DNA of 64,000 nt from assembly GCF_009755885.1 (NCBI RefSeq), contig NZ_VYIX01000001.1, positions 601,219 to 665,218 on the forward strand, given 5' to 3'. The notes beneath the pieces are model-generated. The model was not told the DNA's origin. It was given only the letters and a program-made list of their open reading frames with translations, and ran no database searches. A program made the position numbers and the translations under genes. The stretch comes from Brachyspira sp. SAP_772. Lineage in GTDB: Bacteria > Spirochaetota > Brachyspiria > Brachyspirales > Brachyspiraceae. Position 1 is the first letter of the stretch, and every line of letters begins with the position of its first letter. Below are positions 25,247 to 34,749 of the stretch, one piece after another.

Positions 25247-26351
25247 ATGACGTTATCTGAAATAAAAAATATTGTATTAGAGATTAAAGAGCAGGCTGAA
25301 GTTTTAAGGGGGTATCTTTGACCCTGAGGCTATATATAAAAGGGTAAAAGAGATTGATGAAATATCTTCTAAAGATGATTTTTGGAATGATAATATTGCT
25401 GCCCAAAAAATAATGAAAGAGAGGATGCTTCTTCTTGATAAGATAGAGCCTATTGAAAATTTAATAAAAAATGCCAACAATATTTATGAACTTGTTGAGA
25501 TGGCAATAGAATCTAATGATTCAGATATGGAAAAAGAATTAGAAACTGAATGTATAGAATTACAGAAGGTTTTTAATGAATTGGAAACCAAAAATCTATT
25601 TTCTGGTGAGTTTGACAGTAAGAATGCATATTTAACTTTGAATGCTGGAGCAGGCGGTACAGAGAGCTGCGATTGGGCTTCTATGCTTTCAAGAATGTAT
25701 GTGCGTTTCTGTGAGAGACATGGCTTTACGGTTGAAACTACTGATGAGCTTCCCGGCGATGAGGCTGGTATAAAACAAATAAGTTTTTATGTACAGGGGC
25801 TTTATGCTTATGGATATTTACGCTCTGAAATAGGGGTTCATAGACTTGTGAGAATATCACCTTTTGATGCTAATGCTAAGAGGCATACTTCATTCGTTGC
25901 TGTGAGTGTTATGCCTGATATAGATGAAGATATTGAAGTAGAAATTAATCAGGCTGATTTGAGAATAGATACTTATAGGGCTTCTGGTGCAGGCGGTCAG
26001 CACGTTAATAAAACTTCTTCTGCTATAAGAATAACTCATATACCTACAAATATAGTTGTTCAATGTCAGGCTGAGAGAAGTCAGCATAACAATAAAGATA
26101 TGGCTATGAAAATGCTTAAGGCTAAACTTTATCAATTAGAAAAAGAAAAGCTCGATAAAGAAAAACAAAAAATAGCTGGGGAAAAAACCGATATTGCTTG
26201 GGGTAATCAGATTAGAAGTTATGTTTTTCAGCCTTATCAGATGGTTAAAGACTTGAGAACTGGACATGAAACTGGTAATATGAACTCTGTTATGGACGGT
26301 AATATTGACGAGTTTATATCTGCTTATCTTAAACAGCAAATAAAAAAATAA
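25247..26351 (+). CDS. prfB: Peptide chain release factor 2 with programmed +1 frameshift
   Basis: A 367-residue release factor recognising UGA and UAA, assembled from two frames. Frame 1 runs from the ATG for 24 codons to an in-frame TGA at 25319. Slippage on CTT TGA C moves the ribosome +1, and translation continues from GAC at 25320. The 'RISPFDANAKRH' segment holds the SPF anticodon-like tripeptide and 'SGAGGQHVNKTSS' holds the catalytic GGQ. Both halves give a normal RF2 length only when joined. The ribosome-binding site before the ATG is weak (TTGGA). Confidence 0.95.
25307..25322 (+). promoter_or_regulatory. prfB recoding signal
   Basis: An internal Shine-Dalgarno-like AGGGGG (25307-25312) stands three bases before the slippery codon CTT (25316-25318), followed by TGA C (25319-25322). 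This is the autoregulatory arrangement known from E. coli prfB: low RF2 makes the ribosome pause at UGA and shift. Confidence 0.95.
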
Positions 26352-26449
26352 TTATAAAGTATTTCTATAGTTATACGATTATAAAAACAGTATTGAAATT
26401 TATTAAAACATTTCAATTAAATCTTAATAAAAAATGGAATTTATAATCA

Positions 26450-28078
26450 ATGTCAAATAAAAAGTTTAATTTAAAAATTGCTACTATTGCTTCTTGGGTG
26501 CTATTATTTTTCGCTTGGATATTTTTCTACGCTGTTACACAAAGACCTACTGCTGTTTTTTGGATTGTATTAGCTATAACTTTAATACTTACAACTATTA
26601 CGGTTATAATAGAAAAAAATAATATAGTATCTCTATTAAAAACAAGATTTGTTCATAAAGCTTTTTTTGGCATACTTTCGCTTCTTATAGTTTTAGCTAT
26701 CTTAGTAGGGCTTTATATTATAAGTGTAAACTTCCCAATAAGATTTGATTTAACACAAAATAAATCTTACACAGTTTCTCAGCAAACTATGGATGTAATT
26801 TCTAGAATAGATAGTCCATTATCAATAGTTGTTTTAAGGTCTCCAAGTACAGACCCAACTTCTGCTGATTGGCGTTCTGATTTGTTATTAGATCAATATC
26901 AAAGATTAAGCAAACATATTACAGTTGAATATATTAACCCTATAGAAAAACCTTCTGCTAAAAGTAAATATCAAATGACTCAAGTTGGTGAGATAATTTT
27001 TAGCTATGGTCAAGGTAAACAAGTGAGGGTATATAGAAAAGATTTAACTAGTCAATCTAAGGTTACTTCAGAGCCTTTATTTGTTGGAGAAGAAAAATTT
27101 ACTCAGGCTATATATACTTTATTAGAACAAGAGTCTTATGTTGTATATTTTACAGTTGGTCATGGAGAGAGACAGTTACAAGACAGAGGCGGAGAGGGTT
27201 TATCTTATGTTAAAACTTATTTGGAAAATGAAAATTATAAAGTAAGAGATTTAAATATTATATTAGAAAATATACCAACAGATGCTTCTTTAATTGTAAT
27301 AGCTTCTCCTGTTGAAACTTTTAGCGATTTTGAAATGGAAAAATTAGATAACTATGTAAAGACAGGCGGAAAATTACTTGTGCTTTATGATAGCTTTATG
27401 GATAGAAGTAATTTTAATTCTAATTTAGATATATTTTTATCTGATTGGGGATTTAAAACTAAAAATGATTATATAATAGACCCTGTATCAAGTGTTGTTA
27501 TACCTGTTAATGTAGTTCCTCAATATACAACTCACCCTATAACTCAAACTTTAAAAGAGGGGAATGTATTTGCTTGTTTGGTTGTGGCAAGAAGTATTTT
27601 ATCTGGAGAAAGCAAGTATAGCGGAAGTTTTGAGAATATAATTACTACTTCTCCACAAGGGTATGGTAAGGAAGAAGCTACTTTTGATTTATCTCGTGCA
27701 AGATTTAATCCAAGAACAGATATTGCTGGTCCTGTACCTTTGGCTATTGCTGGAACTTATGATATAGAAGGAAGGGATATACCTGCAAGAATTGTTGTGT
27801 TTGGAGATGCTACTTTTGCTCTAAATGCATATATTAACCCTGATCAAGGTCAATCTGTGGATGTTGCTTTTGCGGGTAATAAAGATTTATTTATGAATAC
27901 TGTTGCTTATTTATTAGAGGCAAGACAGAAAATAACTATAAGACCAAAAGAGGCTAGTATTAAAAATCTTACTCTTACAACAACTCAAACTAATTTTATT
28001 AGATATGTTGCTCAAATTGGTTTGCCTTGTTTGTTTGGTATATTAGGTATTCTTATATGGTTCTTAAGAAGAAGATAA
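26450..28078 (+). CDS. GldG-like ABC-transporter auxiliary membrane protein
   Basis: A 542-residue protein with three N-terminal transmembrane helices (about residues 10-30, 32-52 and 68-92), a large extracytoplasmic domain and one C-terminal helix (about 517-537). 'RFDLTQNKSYTVSQQTMDVI', 'GEEKFTQAIYTLLEQE' and 'YFTVGHGERQLQD' are typical of the GldG/ABC-type uncharacterised transport family (PF09822). In gliding bacteria GldG works with GldA (ATPase) and GldF (permease); neither is adjacent here. The following flippase gene starts 27 bases later. The substrate is unknown. Confidence 0.8.
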   Translation: MSNKKFNLKIATIASWVLLFFAWIFFYAVTQRPTAVFWIVLAITLILTTITVIIEKNNIVSLLKTRFVHKAFFGILSLLIVLAILVGLYIISVNFPIRFDLTQNKSYTVSQQTMDVISRIDSPLSIVVLRSPSTDPTSADWRSDLLLDQYQRLSKHITVEYINPIEKPSAKSKYQMTQVGEIIFSYGQGKQVRVYRKDLTSQSKVTSEPLFVGEEKFTQAIYTLLEQESYVVYFTVGHGERQLQDRGGEGLSYVKTYLENENYKVRDLNIILENIPTDASLIVIASPVETFSDFEMEKLDNYVKTGGKLLVLYDSFMDRSNFNSNLDIFLSDWGFKTKNDYIIDPVSSVVIPVNVVPQYTTHPITQTLKEGNVFACLVVARSILSGESKYSGSFENIITTSPQGYGKEEATFDLSRARFNPRTDIAGPVPLAIAGTYDIEGRDIPARIVVFGDATFALNAYINPDQGQSVDVAFAGNKDLFMNTVAYLLEARQKITIRPKEASIKNLTLTTTQTNFIRYVAQIGLPCLFGILGILIWFLRRR

Positions 28079-28105
28079 ATATAAAGGTTGTGTAATTAAT
28101 ATAAT

Positions 28106-29383
28106 ATGTATAATATAAAAGCATTATATAAAAAATATTCATATTATATTAATTATGCATTATTAGTATTTATAAATGGTGTTGCAAGTGTATTAAATTA
28201 TATTTCTTCAATTTATATAAATAGAAGTTTATCAATATCAGATTTTGCTCATTATAATGGTATTATAAATATATATTCTATAATAATTCTTACGGTATCT
28301 AGTTTTAGTTATTATATAATGCATAACTATAAAGATGATGAAGATGCCAAAAGCTATTGGGCTTATGGATATATTATTGCTATTGTAATATTTTTATTAT
28401 ATATATTATCTATACCTCTTTTTGATATACTTTTTAATATAAAAAGCTACACTTCTCTTTTGATAATATCTATAGGAATATTTACTAGTATTTTAACTAT
28501 AGTGTCGCAATCTATATTAAAAATTAATAATTATATAGCTTATGATTATATAGCAAGTTTAATAGCAATATTTTTAGCTAAGATTTTACTTTTAGCATAT
28601 TTTATTATAACTGGGCTTACATTAGAAAAAGCTATTATATCAGTATCTTTATTTTGTGTTTTGTATTTGATTATTAATTTAATTGAACTAAAAAAACTTA
28701 AACTTCCTTATTTTGTTTCTCCCAAAAAAATAAATACATATTTCTCTAAGCAAAACTTATATATATTTTTAACTTACATAATAAATATTGTTATAATAAA
28801 TTTTATATTTAATTGGATATCATTAAGCGATGTATTAATGGCCAATAGATATTTAGATAAAACGAGTGCTGGGTACTATTCTACAATATCATTAATAATA
28901 AAAATGTTTTTTTATATAGGCACTCCGATAGCCTCTGTGATGTTTTCTTACATATTAATTGCTAAAAAAGATAATAATAAAAATAAAGAAAAAAAGATAC
29001 TTTATTATTCTATAGCACTTTTTGTATTTGCTTCTATTTGTTTGTCAGTATTTTTAATTATATTTGCTAAACAAGTTGTATTGATACAGTTTACAAATAG
29101 ATATGAGGCTATCATTCCATTAATACCGCAAGCTGTAATATTTGGCTTTTCTTTGGGATTTACTGTTATTACATTTAATTATGGACTTGCTTATAAATTA
29201 TTTGCTCCTTTTTATGGGTACTTAATTATATTTGCTTATGTGTATTTTTCTCTGAGAAATGGACTAAGAACTTTTGAAAATTTTATGTTTGTAATGAAAG
29301 TGTTTTTTATAGCATTACTTGTATACAATATTTTAATTATATTAATACATAGAATAATATTAAAAACTAATAAAAAATATTAA
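28106..29383 (+). CDS. Polysaccharide/oligosaccharide flippase-like membrane protein
   Basis: A 425-residue integral membrane protein with about 12 hydrophobic helices. The start 'YYINYALLVFINGVASVLNY' followed by 'YINRSLSISDFAHYNGI' is typical of Wzx/RfbX flippases of the MVF/MOP superfamily, which turn lipid-linked sugars across the inner membrane. Charged residues are few and confined to loops. No glycosyltransferase cluster flanks it, although heptose and Kdo genes lie elsewhere in the window. It follows the GldG-like gene on the same strand. The ribosome-binding site is poor. Confidence 0.7.
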   Translation: MYNIKALYKKYSYYINYALLVFINGVASVLNYISSIYINRSLSISDFAHYNGIINIYSIIILTVSSFSYYIMHNYKDDEDAKSYWAYGYIIAIVIFLLYILSIPLFDILFNIKSYTSLLIISIGIFTSILTIVSQSILKINNYIAYDYIASLIAIFLAKILLLAYFIITGLTLEKAIISVSLFCVLYLIINLIELKKLKLPYFVSPKKINTYFSKQNLYIFLTYIINIVIINFIFNWISLSDVLMANRYLDKTSAGYYSTISLIIKMFFYIGTPIASVMFSYILIAKKDNNKNKEKKILYYSIALFVFASICLSVFLIIFAKQVVLIQFTNRYEAIIPLIPQAVIFGFSLGFTVITFNYGLAYKLFAPFYGYLIIFAYVYFSLRNGLRTFENFMFVMKVFFIALLVYNILIILIHRIILKTNKKY

Positions 29384-29409
29384 TTTTAAATAAAAATACA
29401 TAAACACTA

Positions 29410-29437
29410 TTGACATACTTATTATTTTTATTAAAAT
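29410..29437 (+). promoter_or_regulatory. Promoter of the cNMP-domain gene
   Basis: TTGACA (29410-29415), 16-base spacer, TAAAAT (29432-29437). Confidence 0.5.
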
Positions 29438-29470
29438 TAAACTATCAAGTTTTAATAATGGGTTTGTATT

Positions 29471-30667
29471 ATGAATAAGAAGACTAACAAAACAATTAAA
29501 TTTCCAAAATCATCAACAATATTCATAGATGGGCAAGACCCTAAATATAAATTCTATATAATTATCAAAGGAAAAGTTTTGGCATACAATTATTTTGCAG
29601 ATGATTATACAATAGAATATAAAGAAGGTGAAATAATAGGACTCTTTAATGCTGTTATAAATGAACCTTATACATCTACAGTTAAGGCAATAGAAGATGT
29701 TGAAGTTTTGGAAATGAATGTTTATGAGATAGAAAAGATTGAAAATGCTAATATAATAAATAAGGTATATGAGTATTTGCTTCTTAATATGGAGAGATGG
29801 ATTAATAGATATTATTATTTTTTGAGTAAAGTTAATACAGGCTATAATTATTATACTGATAAAAATAGAATAGATATGATAAGTATGGCTAGCATATATG
29901 AAGAGAATGGTTATACTGATGCGGCATCAAAGATATACAGTAAATATTTAGAATTAAACCCTAATGCAGAAGATGCTGGGGTTATAAGAAATAAAATACA
30001 GCAGTTAGGAAAAATAGAAGAGCCAGAATATATAGATAATAATGTTTATAAGTTTAAAAAGGGATATTGTTTATATACAGAGTTTCAGTATAATGATTAT
30101 ATTTATATTATTAGATATGGAAAACTAGGGGTATATAATATATTTAATTCTAGACAAGTTACAAGAAGGGTGTGCGTAAATAATGAAATACTCAATGGAT
30201 ATGCACCAAAAAGTGATATTAGGCCTCTTTTTACAACAGCGGTGGTATTGCAAGACTCTATTATACAGCTTGCCAAAAAAGAGGAGTTTATGGAATTAGT
30301 ATTAAGAGATAATAGTATAAGGCTCTATCTTATAAAAGTTATGAGCATGAGAGTTTATATTACAATATCTAGAATAAAATCTTTTAATGCTAATAATAAT
30401 GTTAGTAGATTTGTAATTATATTAGAAGCTTTAATCAAATATGAATTAATATTTAAAAATACAAGACAGATAATATTCCCATACAATTTTAACGACCTTT
30501 GTTCTATGGTTGGTATCACAGCTGATGCTAATAAAGAAGCAGAGTTGAAAAAAATAAAATCTGTTTCTATAACTGATGATGGATATATTATGATAAAAGA
30601 TATAGAAGAGTTTTATAAAGAGTATGAGATATATAAACAAAGAACATCAAATAAAATAAAGAAATAA
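29471..30667 (+). CDS. Crp/Fnr-like protein with two cyclic-nucleotide-binding-type domains and TPR
   Basis: A 398-residue protein. Residues ~12-95 form a first cNMP-binding-type beta-barrel ('FYIIIKGKVLAYNYF', 'EYKEGEIIGLFNAVI'); residues ~130-170 look like a TPR pair ('MASIYEENGYTDAASKIYSK'); residues ~185-290 form a second, more diverged barrel; the end (about 310-390) resembles a Crp-type helix-turn-helix. The phosphate-binding Arg of true cAMP sites is missing in the first domain ('NEPYTSTVKA' instead of the 'PRxAxVxA' pattern), so it may bind another ligand or none. A transcription factor is likely, with unknown targets. Its stop abuts that of tlyA. Confidence 0.7.
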   Translation: MNKKTNKTIKFPKSSTIFIDGQDPKYKFYIIIKGKVLAYNYFADDYTIEYKEGEIIGLFNAVINEPYTSTVKAIEDVEVLEMNVYEIEKIENANIINKVYEYLLLNMERWINRYYYFLSKVNTGYNYYTDKNRIDMISMASIYEENGYTDAASKIYSKYLELNPNAEDAGVIRNKIQQLGKIEEPEYIDNNVYKFKKGYCLYTEFQYNDYIYIIRYGKLGVYNIFNSRQVTRRVCVNNEILNGYAPKSDIRPLFTTAVVLQDSIIQLAKKEEFMELVLRDNSIRLYLIKVMSMRVYITISRIKSFNANNNVSRFVIILEALIKYELIFKNTRQIIFPYNFNDLCSMVGITADANKEAELKKIKSVSITDDGYIMIKDIEEFYKEYEIYKQRTSNKIKK

Positions 30668-31390
30668 TTAAATAATAAAATATGATAAATACTCTATATT
30701 TCCTTTAGAGCCTTTTATTGGAGAGATAGTTCTATTTATTTCTTTAAATCCTATCGCTGTAATTTTATCAATTGCATTATTAACTATCTTTTCTCTTAAT
30801 ACATCATCTTTAATAATTCCACCCTTTGAAACTTCACCTTTTTCTGCTTCAAATTGAGGTTTAATAAGACTCACCCAATATTCTAAATCATATAATTCTT
30901 TAAATATAATAGGAGCAATTTTTGAAATAGATATAAAAGAAACATCACTAACTACAATAGAAGGTATTTCTCCTTCAAACATTTCTCTTTTTATATTTTT
31001 GGCATTAAAATCTTCTATTGAAATTACTCTTTTATCGCTTCTAAGTTTGTATACAAGCTGATTATGACCAACATCTAAAGCATAAACTTTTTCAGCTCCA
31101 TAATGAAGAAGACAATCAGTAAAGCCTCCTGTAGAAGCTCCTATATCCAAACATATTTTATTTTCTACAGAAAGATTAAACTCTAATAATGCTTTCTCTA
31201 GCTTGTCTCCAGCTCTAGATACATATTTTCTATTTTGTATGATTTCTATTTTGTCAGTATCTTTTATTTTTTGAGCCTTAGAAGTTACTTTTACACCATT
31301 AACAAATACACAGCCAGCTAATATTATATCCTGTGCTTTAGCCCTGCTTTCAGTATATCCGTTATGATGTACATACTCATCTAATCTCAT
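30668..31390 (-). CDS. tlyA: TlyA-family rRNA 2'-O-methyltransferase / haemolysin TlyA
   Basis: A 240-residue protein with an N-terminal S4 RNA-binding domain (residues 1-60, 'MRLDEYVHHNGYTESRAKAQ') and a Rossmann methyltransferase domain. SAM motif I is 'CLDIGASTGGFTDCLL'; the K-D-K-E set typical of 2'-O-methyltransferases is seen in 'AGDKLEKA', 'VSDVSFIS', 'LIKPQFEAE' and 'GNIEYLSY'. Mycobacterial TlyA methylates 16S and 23S rRNA and confers capreomycin sensitivity; in Brachyspira hyodysenteriae a gene of this family was first described as a haemolysin. It follows the exported 503-residue protein gene by seven bases and shares its promoter. Confidence 0.92.
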   Translation of the reverse strand: MRLDEYVHHNGYTESRAKAQDIILAGCVFVNGVKVTSKAQKIKDTDKIEIIQNRKYVSRAGDKLEKALLEFNLSVENKICLDIGASTGGFTDCLLHYGAEKVYALDVGHNQLVYKLRSDKRVISIEDFNAKNIKREMFEGEIPSIVVSDVSFISISKIAPIIFKELYDLEYWVSLIKPQFEAEKGEVSKGGIIKDDVLREKIVNNAIDKITAIGFKEINRTISPIKGSKGNIEYLSYFII

Positions 31391-31397
31391 TTAAATA

Positions 31398-32909
31398 TTA
31401 TTCTAATCCGCCAACAAAATATTTAATAACGCTTAAAGCATTTTTTTCTTTATCTCTTGTATTTATTCTTATTACAAATTGAGAATGATTAGCTTCTAAT
31501 ATATTTGAAGTAAAATATACAGATTCAAAGTTTTCAGTATATTCATCTCCAATACCATATAGATCCAAATTAGAATTTAACTCTAAATAAAATACAAGAG
31601 TATTATTTTTAGCTAAATTAATTTGATTTTCACTTAGCTTAACATTAGGTATTTCATTATTTACTATTTTTTCTATAACAGTAGGGTTGCTAGATATATA
31701 AAGTATAGAATCTTTAACATAACAAGTATTACCAGCGAGTGTATAGATATCATTATTAACATCATCAGCCAAAGCATCAAGTAAGATTTTTATTGTGTTT
31801 TCATCAGTAATAGAAGCAGAAATTAATAAATCAGGATCTTCATTTTCATTACCAGTATCCCAAGCAGATATAAATATATCACCGCCTAAAAGTTCTACAA
31901 GTTTATAAACATCAACTCCATATTCTTCTAACTGAGCAAAATCTTCAGTAAATGGAAATTGTTCTCCAAACATAGTTTTTAAATGTTTAGAAAGTTCAGT
32001 GCTATTGAAAGCTAATGATAAAAATCCATAATTGTTTTCACCATTAACAAAAGTATATATATTATCTGCTAATTCTTTTTTAAGTAAAGAACTATCATAA
32101 GGATAATTTGGAGAATATGTGTCTATAACTATATCAGCATTTCCAACATTAAAGTTAACCTTAGTTGTTAATATAGCATCTTTATAGCTTTCTTTAGATA
32201 TTCCTTCATAGCTTCTTCCAAATAAGAACTTTGTAAACTCATCTGTTTCATCAGAAAGTAAAGATAAATCAACCCAAGCATAAAAATCATTAGTTTGATT
32301 TTCTAATTCTATAAATTTTTCATTTGTAAGAGGAGAAGTAGTATCAAATATTAAATTAGCAATATTTATTATATTATTTTCTTTATTAAGCTCTTCATTA
32401 TACCAATAAACATCATCTAATTTCATTTCTACTGTAAATACTTCATCATTCCAAGATATTAAAGTTGTATCATCAAGATAAAAATATCTATAAGTATAAT
32501 TTTCACTAAAAGATATTAATTTATCCTCCTGACTTGCTATTTTTATCATTATTCTATTTAATTCAGTTGCATCTAATACATCAATCATTACTGCTACTTC
32601 TTGATAACTATTAAATGAAACTATTTTTGAAGGTTTAGAAAAATCTAATATCTGTTCTAATTTGTTAGTCATAGCTTCTACTACATACTCATCATCTCTA
32701 TATGCAGTGAAATTATCAGCAAATTTTTGCATAAATAATTTATTAAGAGTCTTTTGTAAACTAATTTCAGCTTTTGACGATAATTCATTTAGTTTTATAG
32801 AAAATACAGCCTGAGAAGTACTTGGAATATATTTTGTTTCTACTGCTTGTATTACAGAAGTTGAAAATAGAGTTATCATTAAAACAACTATAGATATTAT
32901 ATTTTTCAT
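31398..32909 (-). CDS. Exported protein of unknown function upstream of tlyA
   Basis: A 503-residue protein with a clear signal peptide (residues 1-22, '..TSVIQAVE') and an acidic, Asn-rich mature part without transmembrane helices. 'YIPSTSQAVFSIKLNELSSK' followed by repeated strands is reminiscent of DUF3352/DUF4836-type exported proteins, in which a similar opening segment occurs; this is weak. It probably resides in the periplasm or on the outer membrane. GGAG lies ahead of the ATG and a consensus promoter precedes it. Co-transcription with tlyA is expected from the seven-base gap. Confidence 0.7.
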   Translation of the reverse strand: MKNIISIVVLMITLFSTSVIQAVETKYIPSTSQAVFSIKLNELSSKAEISLQKTLNKLFMQKFADNFTAYRDDEYVVEAMTNKLEQILDFSKPSKIVSFNSYQEVAVMIDVLDATELNRIMIKIASQEDKLISFSENYTYRYFYLDDTTLISWNDEVFTVEMKLDDVYWYNEELNKENNIINIANLIFDTTSPLTNEKFIELENQTNDFYAWVDLSLLSDETDEFTKFLFGRSYEGISKESYKDAILTTKVNFNVGNADIVIDTYSPNYPYDSSLLKKELADNIYTFVNGENNYGFLSLAFNSTELSKHLKTMFGEQFPFTEDFAQLEEYGVDVYKLVELLGGDIFISAWDTGNENEDPDLLISASITDENTIKILLDALADDVNNDIYTLAGNTCYVKDSILYISSNPTVIEKIVNNEIPNVKLSENQINLAKNNTLVFYLELNSNLDLYGIGDEYTENFESVYFTSNILEANHSQFVIRINTRDKEKNALSVIKYFVGGLE

Positions 32910-32951
32910 TTTACTAAAACTCTCCTTAAATTTTATAAACCAACTTAATAT

Positions 32952-32980
32952 ATTATATTAGACTAAAAATTAAAAGTCAA
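32952..32980 (-). promoter_or_regulatory. Promoter of the exported protein-tlyA operon
   Basis: Minus-strand TTGACT (32980-32975), 17-base spacer, TATAAT (32957-32952). One of the best promoter matches in the window. Confidence 0.7.
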
Positions 32981-33084
32981 GTATAATGTAAATACTATTT
33001 AATAAAAAATATTTTAAATTTAATTAAAAAAAATATTTCAAAGTGTATAGTTTATTAGTTATATATATGGGAGTATTATATAAA

Positions 33085-33708
33085 ATGAAAAGAATAACTA
33101 AAGTTTTTGCATTATTGTCGTTGTTTATAATATCATGCAATTCAAATATTAACGATAGGAAAATAACTAAATCTGCTTTATTAAATGAACATAATGCATC
33201 TGTTGTAAATACAGAGTTTAATGGAAGTAAAACAATTATAGTATATTATTCATGGAATGGAACTACAGAAATAGTAGCTAATAAGATTAAAAAAATTACT
33301 GAGGCGGATATATATAAAATTACAACAAAAATACCATATCCAAATGAATATGATGACATGGTAGCTCAAGTAGAAGAGGATATAGATAATGATAAACTTC
33401 CAGAATTGAATGGTAGTGTTGATTTATCTAGATATGATAATATTATTATAGGATATCCAATATGGATAGGGGATATGGCTTTGCCTATGAAAAGTTTTTT
33501 ATCAAAAAATGATTTGAGTGGTAAAAATATAGCCCCATTTATTTTGAGTGGCGGTTCAAGAGTATATAAAAGTATTTCTTATATAAAAGAAACATGCCCT
33601 GAAAGCAAAGTATTAAATTATATATCTATAAAGAGAAAAGATGTATCTGATTTAGATTCAAAAATTAATAATTGGCTAAAAAAAATAAAAGTAGATATAT
33701 CTAAATAG
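33085..33708 (+). CDS. Flavodoxin-like lipoprotein
   Basis: A 207-residue protein with a lipoprotein signal ending 'FIIS-C18', then a flavodoxin fold of the Flavodoxin_4 type. The FMN phosphate loop is 'VYYSWNGTTEIVANKI', and 'IIGYPIWIGDMALPMKSFL' with the flavin-stacking Trp-Ile-Gly is typical. Extracytoplasmic flavodoxins may serve as redox partners in an anaerobe; the partner is unknown. The ATG chosen gives the lipoprotein signal with GGGAG eleven bases upstream; a start 14 codons earlier would only add a hydrophobic prefix with no ribosome-binding site. Confidence 0.8.
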   Translation: MKRITKVFALLSLFIISCNSNINDRKITKSALLNEHNASVVNTEFNGSKTIIVYYSWNGTTEIVANKIKKITEADIYKITTKIPYPNEYDDMVAQVEEDIDNDKLPELNGSVDLSRYDNIIIGYPIWIGDMALPMKSFLSKNDLSGKNIAPFILSGGSRVYKSISYIKETCPESKVLNYISIKRKDVSDLDSKINNWLKKIKVDISK

Positions 33709-33791
33709 CTTTTCAATATTATGTTAATATTTGCATAAAGAAAAAAAATAGTATACAATTTACATAATAATTGTGATTTGGAGATGTATTT

Positions 33792-34727
33792 ATGAAAATG
33801 GAAAATAGAGTATTAATATCTGATGACGGACATAGAATGTATACTTATATTTTTACTCCAGATACTAAGCCCAAAGCAATAGTACAAATAGTTCATGGAC
33901 TTGGCGAGCATGCTGGAAGATATAAGGAGTTGGGTACTAAATTAGCAGAGAATGGCTTTTTAGTATGTGCTGATGATCATAGAGGGTTTGGAAGAAGTAC
34001 AATTAGTAAAGATGGTATAGGACATATTTCTGATAAAAAAGGAGCTGATTTAATAATAAGTGATATGAAGCATCTAATGGTTACAGTGAAAGCTGACTAT
34101 CCTAATATCCCATATTTTATGCTAGGGCATAGTATGGGTTCTTTTTTAACAAGGGGATTCTTAATAAAATATCATAGAGATTTGAATGGTGCTATTATAA
34201 TGGGTACTAAGGGGAAACCTACTAAAATAGAAAGTATTGGCAAATTAATAGCAAATGTTCAAAAGTCAATTTTTGGAGGAAGGAAAAGAGCTAAATTATT
34301 AGATAAATTATCTGTTGGAGGATATGGAAAAAAATATTTTCCTAAAGATAAATCACATTTAGCTTGGCTTACTTCAGATAAAGAAGAGATTAATAAAGTA
34401 TTAGAAGATGAATATTTTGCTAATAAGCCTGCTAGTATAGAGACTTATATACAATTATTTAATTTGATAGATAAGATTTCAGATAAAGATAATTATTCTA
34501 ATATGAGTAAGGATTTTCCTATACTTTTAATATCTGGAGATAAAGACCCTGTTGGAGATATGGGAAAGGGTGTAAAATGGGTATATGAAATGTATAAGTC
34601 TTTGGGGCTTAATGATGTTAATATAAGTTTATATAAAGACGGAAGACATGAAATATTAAACGATGTGCAAAGGTATGATGTAATGAATGAAATAGTTGAG
34701 TGGCTTAATGCTCATATTAAAAATTAA
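33792..34727 (+). CDS. Alpha/beta hydrolase, monoacylglycerol-lipase-like
   Basis: A 311-residue soluble hydrolase of the serine aminopeptidase S33/Hydrolase_4 group. Oxyanion motif 'VHGLGEHAGRY', nucleophile Ser in 'MLGHSMGSFL' (near residue 118), acid Asp in 'LLISGDKDPVGD' and His in 'YKDGRHEIL' form the triad. This group includes monoacylglycerol lipases and lysophospholipases. GGAG lies eight bases before the ATG. It precedes gmhA by 22 bases, suggesting one transcript. The true substrate is not evident. Confidence 0.85.
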   Translation: MKMENRVLISDDGHRMYTYIFTPDTKPKAIVQIVHGLGEHAGRYKELGTKLAENGFLVCADDHRGFGRSTISKDGIGHISDKKGADLIISDMKHLMVTVKADYPNIPYFMLGHSMGSFLTRGFLIKYHRDLNGAIIMGTKGKPTKIESIGKLIANVQKSIFGGRKRAKLLDKLSVGGYGKKYFPKDKSHLAWLTSDKEEINKVLEDEYFANKPASIETYIQLFNLIDKISDKDNYSNMSKDFPILLISGDKDPVGDMGKGVKWVYEMYKSLGLNDVNISLYKDGRHEILNDVQRYDVMNEIVEWLNAHIKN

Positions 34728-34749
34728 TGAATAAAGGAAGTTGTTTATT

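Noticed and set aside
25319-25321. In-frame TGA near the start of prfB, suggesting a pseudogene
   Set aside because: The stop is part of the conserved +1 recoding signal with an internal Shine-Dalgarno, and both halves join into a normal RF2.
26392-26417. Inverted repeat ATTGAAAT/ATTTCAAT after prfB as a terminator
   Set aside because: The stem is weak and no T tract follows, so I did not call it a terminator.
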